A stretch of 64,000 bases of DNA, taken from NCBI GenBank assembly GCA_030770535.1, contig JASVEC010000010.1:620001-684000 (forward strand). The letters are read 5' to 3'. The DNA comes from Batkoa obscura. Lineage: Eukaryota; Entomophthoromycota; Entomophthoromycetes; Entomophthorales; Batkoaceae. Below are positions 47,601 through 58,132 of this stretch, piece by piece. Positions within the stretch are counted from its first letter, which is position 1; each line of letters starts with the position of its first letter. The notes under the pieces are model-generated. The model was not told the origin of the DNA, made no database searches, and saw nothing but the letters and a program-made list of their open reading frames with translations. The translations under genes and the position numbers were made by a program.

Positions 47601-48939
47601 AAGGTGTTATAGATGGTAAATTTAATATCACATCATAAAATTCTTGTTCAACTTCATATGTCTCTTTTTTACTTTCAATTAATTCTTGTCCTAATTTAAT
47701 AATCTTTTTAATATCGTGTTTAAAAGAAGTAACTCTTTTTTCTAATTGTTGAAGTGTTGCTCTAAATACTGGTCCATCATCATCTGTGTAAACTAATCGA
47801 TCACTTAAATTAATATCCATTAATGGATTTATTATTTCATTTTCATTAACTTCATTATCCTCTTCTATTTCATTATTATTATTATTAAATTTATCTTCGC
47901 TTTCTTGTGATATTTTACTTATCTTTGATTCATTACTAAATCTTTTCTCATCAGATATTAAAGTGGATGGTAGAATATCTTCTAAATTTTGCTTAGATGG
48001 GGCTCTTGATAGATTCGGTATTGAAGCTAAGGAGCCTTTTCTAAGATGTAGATTATTTGAACTAATACTTGATTTTCTAGCTCTAAAAGTATGTACTAAT
48101 AAAAGGTGATAAAAAACAATTTATAAAATTCAAATATTATTAGTTACCATTTAACCAAAAATTAAATTCAGCAATTAAATGAAAGCTTTCTGAACTTCGT
48201 TTGACAAACTTTAAAAATTATAATGAATTTTAATTTATCCTATTTAATAAATTACTTACTGCACATATATTTTTATACCCTCCATTGCAACTTTCCACAT
48301 TGCTTAAATTTTCCCAACGCCAAGACCATTGAATAGCTTCACTTAAAGAAGAATGACTACTTTGAGAAGCTCTTTTAAAATCCAGTTCAATAGGATAAAT
48401 ATTTTTATTCTAGAATAAATAATAATTTTAATTTCGATCATCTTCATTAATAATATCTTTACCTTAACAATGCAATTAGCATCATTATTAATTGTTTGTA
48501 AAATACTACTTAATTCCATCGAATTATTACAATGAATTAAATACCAATCTTCATCTTCTTGTCCACTAACTCCAATCGTGTCTTTATCAAAATAAAACCG
48601 AAACTGTAAATCTAAATCCGAATTAAGTTTTAATATTAATGCATCTGTATTTGGTAAATTCGATTCTGGATCCACAGTAAATTCTAATAACTCATCCGAA
48701 TAAGGTGTAATAATTGGTACTGCCCCTGAATTACATCGGAAATTGATTAATGGTGAATGAAAGGAATTGCTTATAGTTATCTCTTTGATTAAAATCTGAT
48801 GATTGAAACTAAAATAATTGATATGTTCTAAGGCACAATTACTATAGATACTTGTACTCGGACTACTCTTATGTTGCTTATAGGAGCGATCAGGGAGTAT
48901 CTCCAGTTTCGCTTCTTTTGGTTTTAAATTGGAGGTCAT
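44635..48939 (-). CDS. BAR-PH-ArfGAP-ankyrin protein (ACAP/centaurin type)
   Basis: Exons are 48939-48463, 48409-48260, 48208-48148 and 48095-44635; 1382 residues. ACAP-type proteins bend membranes and switch off Arf GTPases. Domains in order: a unique N-terminal region (1 to about 320), a BAR domain (about 325 to 560), a PH domain (about 625 to 738; REGFLFTQ, WHKKWCVLSGGYLHEY), an ArfGAP zinc finger (about 800 to 920; ICADCDSNNPEWCS, LLCIECSGIHRSLGTHITKI, with the catalytic Arg present) and ankyrin repeats (about 1010 to 1110; TPLHLALFLH, LLIQNGANVNIK, LLHFASIHNNLSVIQYLLLK). A Ser/Asn-rich tail includes Asn runs. The domain order equals animal ACAPs, but the protein is nearly twice as long because of the N-terminal extension and the tail. 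Confidence 0.92.
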
Positions 48940-51278
48940 TAATTAATTGTTTTAATGGCTCTTTCGCTTTTTGTAATAAAAAGAATTAAGAACTGTTTGC
49001 TTCTTTTTTTAAAGTGGAAATGGTATTTGAATTTAGCAATTTTTAAGATTTTTTTGTTCTAAAAATTAACTGTTTTTTTTAAACTTGTGTAAAAGAGATC
49101 AAAGTTGATTTGTTAATTTTACATTCGAAAGTTTAATTGCTTTGAGATTTATATGGAGAATTCACTATTTGTCCATGAGAATATGGATGATTGGAGATTA
49201 ATTAAAATGAACACCTCAATAAATTTCAATATTTAATTTTTATAACATTTTTTGAACTTTTTGTGAACTTTTTTATTGTCTTTAATATCAGCATTAATAA
49301 TCAGAAATACCATGACGTAAAAAAAGATGACTTTTTACTATGCCTAAAAGCAATTAAAACATTTTCTACTTTCTAAGGATCAATTTGTGGCTCTTGATAA
49401 CTAATAATATAAAAACGTTAGTGCATAAAAATAGTGGCAACTTTTTTAATATAAACAATCAGAACATTTTAATTCTCAAAGTCAAAATAAGTATGACCAA
49501 TGGAATAAAAATACTATTAGGAAGTAATACCGAAATTGTGGCTTGTTATGATAAAGTTGTATCAATTTTAAGAGTTGAACTGAAACATTAACTTTTAGTA
49601 TACATCATTAGTTAAATGAGTATCAAAATCAAATGTTTATTTTATATTAATAGAAATTGATTGAATTTAAAAAATCTAGATGCGGATAGCCAATAATCAT
49701 ATTTAAGTATCATTTATAAATGACTATGAAGTTTATATAAAAATTTATTTAGAAATTTATTCCCCATCTTATAAAATTGCCTAAAAAAGTATCTATTATA
49801 TATACATATCTAAACTACCAACCCATTTCTTAACATACCGAAGCTCTTCCCCCAAAAAACAGATATCGAAAATTGAAACCAGATTTACTAAGTGTATTCT
49901 CACGATAGATTTGTAAATGAAAGTCACGAGGGATTTGAAGTCTTTAAGCCCAATGACGTACCAACTGATAAGCTGACACAAGGTAAGACAAAGTAAATCC
50001 AATAGTTGACCAACGAAAACAAGAAGCTTTAAAAGTCTTCTTAAATGAATGTAAGCCAAAAGTAGTACTTTGGATTAAATCAACTAAATTGATGTAAATA
50101 ATAAAGTCCAAAAGCATAATTCATTTTAGAAATAATAATAGAATAAACATCAATGAAGAGAGATCTAGAGGAAGAGATCCAGCCACTTATATACTTCCTA
50201 TGAGTATAGAATGCATTAACTAATTACAATTTGTATCTATGTCTAAAAATATACGTCATCAAAGTTATTAATAACTTTAATAATAACCTTCTTTACATTA
50301 CTTTCTAAAATGCATTCAACTTATATTGAATCTTATTTAATTATAGTATCAGATTTAAGTAAGTAGGGGGGTTTGATTAGTAGCTTTGATATCCTGTTTA
50401 TATGATTAATAAAAAATTAATAAAAAAATAGGAAATTATAAAGTAAAGGTTTAATTCATAACACTTCTCACAGTATAGGTAAAAGGAGATATGTAAGAGT
50501 CAATTTATACTAACTTCTAATAATTATTCAAAATTTAATGAAACTAAAGAAATAACTACTTTAGGCAAAAAAAAAATGAAAAAAAGAACCTAATAATATT
50601 TGAGAAGAATAAAAATGTTTGGTACAAGTAAAGATATAATTAAAGATATATTATTTATGATTTTAAAAGTATATAAGCTTAATGATGAAAATAAGAAAAT
50701 GTAACATCATCGAGTTAGTTGCCATTGTCTTGTTTAAGTTAAAGTTTCTAGCATTGTATTGTTTTTGATTACAATCTTGACTATGTTTAATTTGCTAAAT
50801 TAGCTAACCGTATTCTGAAAAACATTAAAGTCTCTGTTATTTAGGCTAATAATGCAATATTATTGAACTGAAATTTTAAATACTTATGTTTCAATATAAT
50901 CATTATACTTCTTTAAATATTATATTTAAGTTACTTTATAGAATTTGGGTTGTTTTTATATCTATTTAATCTTAATATCTTTATATATTAACTATTCAAC
51001 TATTTTAAACAGCTTTTTGATCCATCTTTTTATAAATAACGATTAGTATATATATAATATTAAACTTATTATGAATTAAAAATTATTATAGGCATTTTAA
51101 TATAAACCTAATTTTTAAAATAAGGATTCAGAGCAATTTTCTTTAATAAACTACATTTATTAACATACCTTAATATTATGTTTTAGCTATATAGCTCTTC
51201 AAGTTAAATTAAAGCTCAATAAATCAATATCAGTATAAATATTTAATATTTAATATCGTATAGTATTTTATCCCTTAT

Positions 51279-51384
51279 ATATGAGGATGTTTTTTTTGGC
51301 TTCATTACTTTTTCCATCTTTTAAGCACTCTTGAGTGGAAAATTTGTTAGTGGAATTCTTGAATACAAAAATACATTCACATAT
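51279..51384 (+). mobile_element. MITE-like repeat copy
   Basis: Begins atatgaggatgttttttttg, core cttcattactttttccatct, ends aaaatacattcacatat. Confidence 0.82.
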
Positions 51385-51659
51385 TTTTAATTCTATAAAC
51401 TTAGTAATTTTTTCAATTTAAGTTCCTAAAAAGTCAACGAAATGCTGAAATGGAGATGAGTATTCCTAGATACTATCTTTTAACTGTAGCTTTAAAATAA
51501 ATTACAAGATAAGGTGGTATATCCTTGATTATGATAGTGATAGACTTAAAAGCTCTATCACTCTATCTTATCTTTATTATTAATGAACTTTTTTTGTTTA
51601 TAAAACTTTCAACTTATTTCAAATTTTAAAACAATTTCCCAAATTAAAATGATCAAAAG

Positions 51660-51860
51660 ATAGTCTCATCATTACCATTTCTATCCAATCAACCCTTTGC
51701 TCCCACTCCAGTCATTGGCCCACTGCCTCAACCTTACGAAAAAGAAGCTCAAATTGAGCTTTGAGCTAACTTAATCTAAGCGGAGAATTAATTAGAAGAA
51801 TTACTAAAATTGTCCATTAGAGTAAGAATAAAAATGATGGTTGCATGATGTAAAAAAAAA
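51660..51860 (+). pseudogene. decayed coding fragment, family unknown
   Basis: One frame reads NQPFAPTPVIGPLPQPYEKE and continues as AQIEL, then ANLI, AEN and LEELLKLSIRV, with stop codons between the pieces. The amphipathic Glu/Leu pattern looks like a broken coiled coil after a Pro-rich segment. I do not recognise the family. Confidence 0.3.
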
Positions 51861-51913
51861 CAAAAGATTCAAAAAATAAAAATTAATAAAATTGTTTTAT
51901 CTTAAATTAAAAG

Positions 51914-52863
51914 ATGGCTATTATCTATTCTTTAGTGGCAAGGGGCGCCGTTATTTTAAGTGAATTCGCTAGTAGTACGGGTAATTTTTCAAGTGGTAAG
52001 CATGTTTTGAGTTTTGAATGGAAGTCTGTTTTTTTTAATATGTTTATTAATGTTTAGTTACTCAAACAATATTGGAAAAGATACCAGAAGGGGATTCAAA
52101 GCTAACATATGTTTATGATAAGTAAGCAAAAAAATGAATAGTGGAAAAAATTATTTTATTAATATGTTTTAGATTTTTATTCCATTATATCTCTGAAAAA
52201 GGAGTTATCTTTCTATGTATGGCAGATGAAGAGTTTGGTTAGTTTTAACATGAATTTAGAGCGATAAAAGTATTAAATAAGTAATTAGGGAGGAGAATAC
52301 CATTCGCATTTTTAGAAGATATTAAAAACTTATTTTTTAAAAGTTATACTAAAGAGTTTTATGAGTCAGTGCCCATCTATGGTATCAACGAGTTTTCAAA
52401 GGTTCTAAAGTCAAAGATGGTATATTTTTTTATGCTTCTTGTTGTAATTATTTATTTGGCTTTAGGAATTTTACTCTAATGACCCTTCCGCAGATAAATT
52501 TAAACAAGTCAAAGGCGAAATTGCTGGGGTAAAGGATGTTATGGTACAGAATATAGGTAACGATGAGTAGTTTTGTATATAGGTTTTGTAAGTTTAATCT
52601 GTATTCTAGAAAGGGTATTGGAAAGAGGAGAAAGAATTGATATCCTTGTTGATAAAACGGATAATTTAAATCAAACCTCATTTGCATTCCGTAAACGTAG
52701 TACAGCATTAAGAGTGAGTTTTATTTTCTTTATTTAAGTTTACTTTTAACTTTTAAAATAGCGCTCTTTATGGTGGAAAAATACACGCCTTAAGATTATG
52801 TTAGGGGCCTCTATAATGGTACTTTTATTTACTTTTGTAAATTTTTGGCTAATTTTAAACTAG
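51914..52863 (+). CDS. VAMP7-like longin R-SNARE
   Basis: Seven exons: 51914-51995, 52058-52121, 52173-52237, 52289-52419, 52466-52556, 52610-52713 and 52762-52863; 212 residues. It is a vesicle SNARE for endosome/vacuole fusion. The longin domain (1 to about 115) starts MAIIYSLVARGAVILSEFAS and holds FHYISEKGVIFLCMADEEFG. The SNARE helix (about 125 to 185) reads KGEIAGVKDVMVQNI and ERVLERGERIDILVDKTDNL, with the zero-layer Arg in place. The C-terminal anchor is IMLGASIMVLLFTFVNFWLI, with only a few residues after it. It matches VAMP7 rather than Ykt6, which would lack the membrane anchor and end in a CaaX box. Confidence 0.93.
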
Positions 52864-53254
52864 TTTATTTTGTATATTATTGCCTGCTCGATCTGTGGTT
52901 TTCCAAGTAATTTTATTTTTATTACTGATATTATTAGGTTTTTAAACATTTTATGCTTTTAGTGATTGATCAATGCTTACACCCTCAGTAACATAGTATA
53001 TATCATACTAAATTCTTTATAGTCATGACATTGATATTAAAGCTATTTATTATAAATTATAAATTAATTTTAGTTTTCGTAATTAGAAATATTATAATAA
53101 ATTTGAAATAAACTTAAGAATCCTCAAATAAATTACATGGTATAATGAAATTATTAATGATAAATTGGTTCAAAGCATTAAGACAAAAAAAAGAGTTATA
53201 TTAAAAAAATACTATACTTATAAATTAACATTGAATTTAATAGTCAAGATTAAG

Positions 53255-54292
53255 TTATTTAGCACCACCACGCTTATTCTTTGCTAGTTCTTTATTCTCT
53301 TCTTCGATTTCAGCTACTATTTTTTCAATATCTTCATTACTTACAACCTAAAAACAAGTTAATTTCACTTTGACTAAGATTAAATCATTCAATTACATTA
53401 AGGGAGTAGTCTGGAGATAATACAGCGATTTCTAAATTATTGGATCCTGCTTGAACAATCTATAAAATTAATTAATTAAATAAATTAAAACTTAATGATA
53501 GTTACTTCTAATAAAGATTTAACTGCTAATTTAATAGCAGCATCTTTTTCCAAATTTTCTTCATAATTTTTTTCCAAAAACTCTTTGACTGATTTTGATG
53601 AACGTCCAATAGCATTAGCCTATATCAATATTTAGTTCAATCAGATTTAAATCTGTTTAAGCCTTACCTTCCAAGAGGTATGGATACCAGCAGGGTCAGT
53701 TTGGTATAAACGTGGGGTACCATCAGGATCGAAACCTCCAATTAAGGTAGAGATACCGAATGGTCTTTTACCACCTGAAGAAGTATATTTCTACAAAATT
53801 TTTAAAATTTTAAACAAAATATAGTATAAATCTCAATTACTTGTTGAACCCCAGCTAAATAACGAGATATGTATTCTACGGTTACTGGATCTTCAACAGT
53901 TAATCGATAACTTTGACACTCAAGTCTAGCTTTATCTATAAGTACACGTGCATCGGCAGTCAAACCTTAGAAAGGAATTATAATCATTGACATTTAATAT
54001 TAAATTAAATCTTACCAGCAAACACCAAACAGATATGTTCATCAATCTTAGCTAATTTGCGTACTGTTCTTGGGTCTTGTAATTTTAAGATAGCTTTTTT
54101 TTCAACGCCTAAAATAATAGCGTCTTTACCACGTACACCTACCTATATAAAAATCAATCCATAGCTCATAACCATTAGTATATAGCTTACTGCACAAGAA
54201 CCTTTATTGACTGCTTCTAATGCATATTCTACTTGAAATAAATGACCATCTGGTGAAAAGACTGTTAATGCTCGATCATATCCTCCTGACAT
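53255..54292 (-). CDS. PSMA7: 20S proteasome subunit alpha4 (PSMA7/Pre6)
   Basis: Seven exons: 54292-54191, 54142-54016, 53965-53841, 53790-53668, 53619-53506, 53459-53397 and 53347-53255; 248 residues, the usual length. The subunit sits in the outer ring of the 20S core and helps gate entry. The alpha signature is complete: [20 protein letters not shown] then [36 protein letters not shown] and [20 protein letters not shown] follow. The Lys-rich tail ([11 protein letters not shown]) is typical of alpha4. An ATF/CREB-like TGACGTAA and a CCAAT box lie about 70 to 90 bases upstream. Confidence 0.95.
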
Positions 54293-54362
54293 TCTGGTAT
54301 TTTTTTTTGAAATATAAAAATAAACAACTAATTTTTTTTATAACTTTAACACTAAGCTTTTT

Positions 54363-54379
54363 ATTGGCTGCTTACGTCA
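54363..54379 (-). promoter_or_regulatory. CCAAT box and ATF/CREB-like site upstream of PSMA7
   Basis: In the gene's direction the sequence reads TGACGTAAGCAGCCAAT. It combines a CRE-like TGACGTAA with a CCAAT box, 71 to 87 bases before the start codon. Confidence 0.5.
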
Positions 54380-54640
54380 CTTAGATTTGAATTTTTGCAA
54401 TTTTTCTTAGAAATATTGCTTAAAATATATATTTCTTGAAAATTAATGTTATTGATGGGATTTTTAGACTAAAAATAGACTAGTTATTTATCATGAATAC
54501 TTTAAATACAATTGTTAAATAGATAAATTATTCATTATATTAATAAACAAATGCTATAGCAATAAAAACACTAATAGTTTTCAATTGCTTAATAAATTGT
54601 AAGCTCAATAGAAATTAAATAAAGTGGAGTCAAACTGGAA

Positions 54641-54890
54641 ACCAATCAAACACTTATAAATTAAAAATTTAACCCACTAAAGCTTGATTACATTTAAACA
54701 AAAATTAGCTTTGACTGAAATGATAAAACCATTAATTTATTAATCATATAAAACTAGCGCCAAATTAGAGCCAATGATTTTCGAGGCTTCTCGATTGAAT
54801 ACCAATAAAATCCACAATATCTAACATACCTCCGACAACCAATGAAGCCCAATCAATTCTCAATTATAATTGGCTGCTTAAACCAATAAG
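54641..54890. promoter_or_regulatory. cluster of CCAAT boxes upstream of RhoGDI
   Basis: Seven CCAAT or ATTGG motifs fall within 250 bases (54642, 54771, 54802, 54839, 54849, 54869 and 54883 approximately). One of them, ATTGGCTGCTTA at 54869-54880, repeats exactly the 12-mer at 54363-54374 near the PSMA7 end. CCAAT is the known binding site of the HAP/NF-Y complex. Confidence 0.5.
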
Positions 54891-54997
54891 AACACCTAAG
54901 CATAAGTTACCGTTGAAGTTCCAAGTATAAATAATAGCTGTATGAAATTCCATTTTTTAGTGCTTGCTAATAACTTTAAAGAAATTATATATATAAC

Positions 54998-56012
54998 ATG
55001 GCTGAACGTGATGAATTGATGCCCACTGAAACCGAAGGTTACAAAGTTGGTGAAAAAAAAACAATTGAAGAGTTACAAAACCTTGACGCTGAAGATGAAT
55101 CTTTGGCTAAATGGAAAGCTTCTTTAGGTTTAGCTGCAGCTGGTAGTGGTAAGTTTTTGAGGCTCGTTTTTATGTAATTGAGTGTTCATTATTTTCTTTT
55201 TTAGCTGCATCACCTGCTGATGATCCTAGAAAGGTAAATTATTTTTTATCTGTCTTGGTTTGTAAATTAATGCTTTTTTAGGTTGTTGTTTTACAATTAG
55301 CTATGGAAGTTGAAGGTCGTCCAGATGTTTTAATGGATCTTTCTTCACCTGGTAAATTTATTTCGTTATAAATAGATTCGAATTAATGGTAATAAAACAT
55401 TATTAGCATCAATCCAAAGAGTTAAAGAGACTCCAATTACTATAAAGGAAGGTATTGATTATCGTATGAAGATTAAATTTAAGTGAGATTATTATCTTAA
55501 AGATTTATTATTATTTATTCATTGGTTTATTTAGAGTTCAACATGAAGTTATTTCTGGATTAAGATATATTCAAGTGGTTAAAAAGCTTGGTATTCCAGG
55601 TAGGATTATATTTTAGTTTTAAATAAAACTATTTATACTAAACTACAAATTTAGTTGATAGAATGGAAGAGATGCTTGGAAGTTATGGACCTAACGCAGA
55701 AGCTTATGAAAAAACAGTAAGTTTTAATTTAAACTTTAAAGTGTAAAATTTATCAATACATCTTCTTAGTTCCCTACTGAACAGGCTCCAAGTGGTTTCC
55801 TTTATCGCTCTACTTATGCTGTTAAGGTAAGATTTAAATTTAAAATTACTATTGTAATGTTTTATTAATATTCTAAATTAGAGTCGATTCATTGATGATG
55901 ATAAAAACGTCCATTTAGAATGGGAATGGGTAATTTAATTATATAATAATAATAATAAGTTATTAATACGGTTATTTCAATATAGCAATTTAAGATTGAA
56001 AAAGATTGGTAA
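54998..56012 (+). CDS. RDI1: Rho GDP-dissociation inhibitor
   Basis: Nine exons: 54998-55148, 55205-55233, 55282-55351, 55407-55482, 55535-55599, 55655-55716, 55770-55826, 55882-55929 and 55986-56012; 194 residues, close to the family length. RhoGDI extracts prenylated Rho GTPases from membranes. The N-terminal arm reads MPTETEGYKVGEKKTIEELQ, with NLDAEDESLAKWKASLGL. The immunoglobulin-like fold shows DLSSP, KETPITIKEGIDYRMKIKFK, GLRYIQVVKK, MLGSYGPNAEAYEKTFPTEQ and APSGFLYRSTYAVKSRFIDD, ending LEWEWQFKIEKDW. This is the canonical pattern throughout. The shortest coding exons are 27 and 29 bases. Confidence 0.95.
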
Positions 56013-58132
56013 ATAGGACACCAAATCATAATAAGAATTAATATTTTTATTTTCGCTCTCATCCTCACTTTTTGATTTAAGAATAAACAATTATTAACTA
56101 AATTTTATACTTCGTCTTTTTATTATATATTAAATTTATTATTATTTGTTATTCGAGCATACCTAATATTTTATTTTGATATTTGTGTATTAAGATAAAA
56201 AATGACAATTCAATTTGTCAAACTAATTTTAAAATTGAAATAAAGAATGTTCTTGATTAAATGAATTTACTTATTCACACCAAAATCTGTAATATTATTA
56301 TACTAAGTCGAATAACAGTGAGATTGTTAATAAAAAAAGCAATCAAACTAAACAAAAATAAAGAGCAGTAGTATTCAATAGGGATATTTTGTATTGGATG
56401 ATATAATTATAAACCTATACAACAGTTTGGGTTTTAAAATGAAAATATTACTTGAATCAAGTAATATATATTAAGATTTATGAATAAGTATAAAGATGTG
56501 ATCGATTTACCCAACCGTTTATACATTTTCCATGACTATTATTGATTGAGCAAATAACTTGTCTTCACATGGGCTCACAAATCCAAATCTACATTATTTA
56601 AAAATTTTACAAATTGATTGCATTATAATATTAACTAAATGGGGATGTTTTTTTTGGTTTCATCACTTTTTCCATTATTTAAACGCTATTTGAGCGGAAA
56701 GGTTGTTGGCGAAATCCAAACAAAAAAATACCTTCAAATCTTATTTATATTAATACTATTAAAGCTAAGAAGTTGATAATATTAAAAGCTAAAAAAATTA
56801 ATATTTTTTACGATAAAAGGTTTTATTTTCAAATAGGTATTATGTTTTACTGAATTATAAAGGGATAATGATTATTATTTCCTCATTATTCCATATCTGG
56901 ATCAACTTATATATAGCTTAATTCAAATCCCTAACATATAATTTGAATAAATCTAAAGCAAATATTCTTAAATTGGAGTAGTTCTTATCTATCGATGAAC
57001 TCCTTCCTTGTCTCATAATACTCTCGCCTCAATCCTCCAATTCCGACTTACCCATTTTACTATTCTCTCCGTTGCTATCATAGATAGAACAATCGATAAC
57101 ACTGTATCTTTTAAGATTCAAGAAAAAATATTAGTTTAAATTACAATTATTTACTAAATAGTAAAGAACACGCTTTATTTAATAGCGGATATTTTTATTT
57201 ATGTAACATAGCAATAATTAAGGTAGTTCTAGCAATATTTAAACTAGACAAATTCACTTTTTAATTCAACTAGAAGAATAGGATACTTGTATGGATTTTG
57301 ATTAACATCGGATAAAACAAAAAAATGTATTAATATATAATGATATTAAGTCCAAATTGCTCTTGTTCCTTATTACAATATAATGCTATTGAGTGCAACG
57401 GGGTAGAATCATGTTATACTAGATGTATTATTCGTGCTTGTTTATCAAAAAGATGAAAAATTGCAGAATATGAAATATATCAAATGATATTTATAGACTT
57501 AATACAAATAATTTAAATTATATATTTTGAAAAACAAACCAAAATAAAGTACCTATTCTTCTGTCCTTGTCGCTTTTGTCATTTAACTCTGATGATACAT
57601 GTTTATATTATCTCATGATATTTTCTGATAATAACTATTGTAATAACTAATGATAAATTGAAATCTTACAATATCTTTTATTATGATATTATTATGCATA
57701 TCGTAATTTTATTAAAGTTTTAAACGTCATCAAAAGAAATTTTAATTACTTATTTAAGCTAGTAATTAACTAGTATGTATAATATACGTATTATATTGAT
57801 TAGTAGGATTATTTGATATTCAACGTTGTTTTTTTCTTTGGTGTCACTTTCATTATACAATATATGTTATAGAAGTCGAGTTTATTTTAGATGCTAAACT
57901 AATATTTCAATAATATATGAAACAAAAAGACCATATATAAAAACTAAGTTTAAATACATAAAAAGCTATAAAATAAAATTTTCAAGTTCTCTAAAAAACT
58001 CTAAAAATAGCCCTAGTTCCTAAAGGTGATTTCACCAAAGTTACTAGTTTAAAAATGAACAGAAAAAATTCTATATTTAAATTTTCTTATTCTTTTAATT
58101 ATTTAATTTCAGTGTAAGGGTCTTTGGATTCG
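56013..58132. other. intergenic region with one MITE copy
   Basis: About 2.1 kb without a recognisable gene; one MITE copy at 56637-56739. An acceptor-like ttaatttcag just before the RhoGEF start (58112) suggests a possible 5' UTR intron. Confidence 0.4.
56637..56739 (+). mobile_element. MITE-like repeat copy
   Basis: Begins aatggggatgttttttttgg, core cactttttccattatttaaa and cgctatttgagcgg, ends caaaaaaataccttcaaat with a drifted right terminus. Confidence 0.78.

Larger units (their letters stand above)
48940..51913. other. longest intergenic region; one MITE copy and a gene relic
   Basis: About 3 kb. Open frames at 49385-49591 and 49796-50059 show no recognisable family. A MITE copy lies at 51279-51384 and a coding-like relic at about 51660-51860. 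Confidence 0.45.

Noticed and set aside
49385-49591. 68-codon plus-strand frame
   Set aside because: Low-complexity Asn/Lys/Ile composition, no start context and no similarity that I recognise.
49796-50059. 87-codon minus-strand hydrophobic frame
   Set aside because: Leu/Ile-rich without recognisable domain; alternative frames look equally coding-like, so no call was possible.
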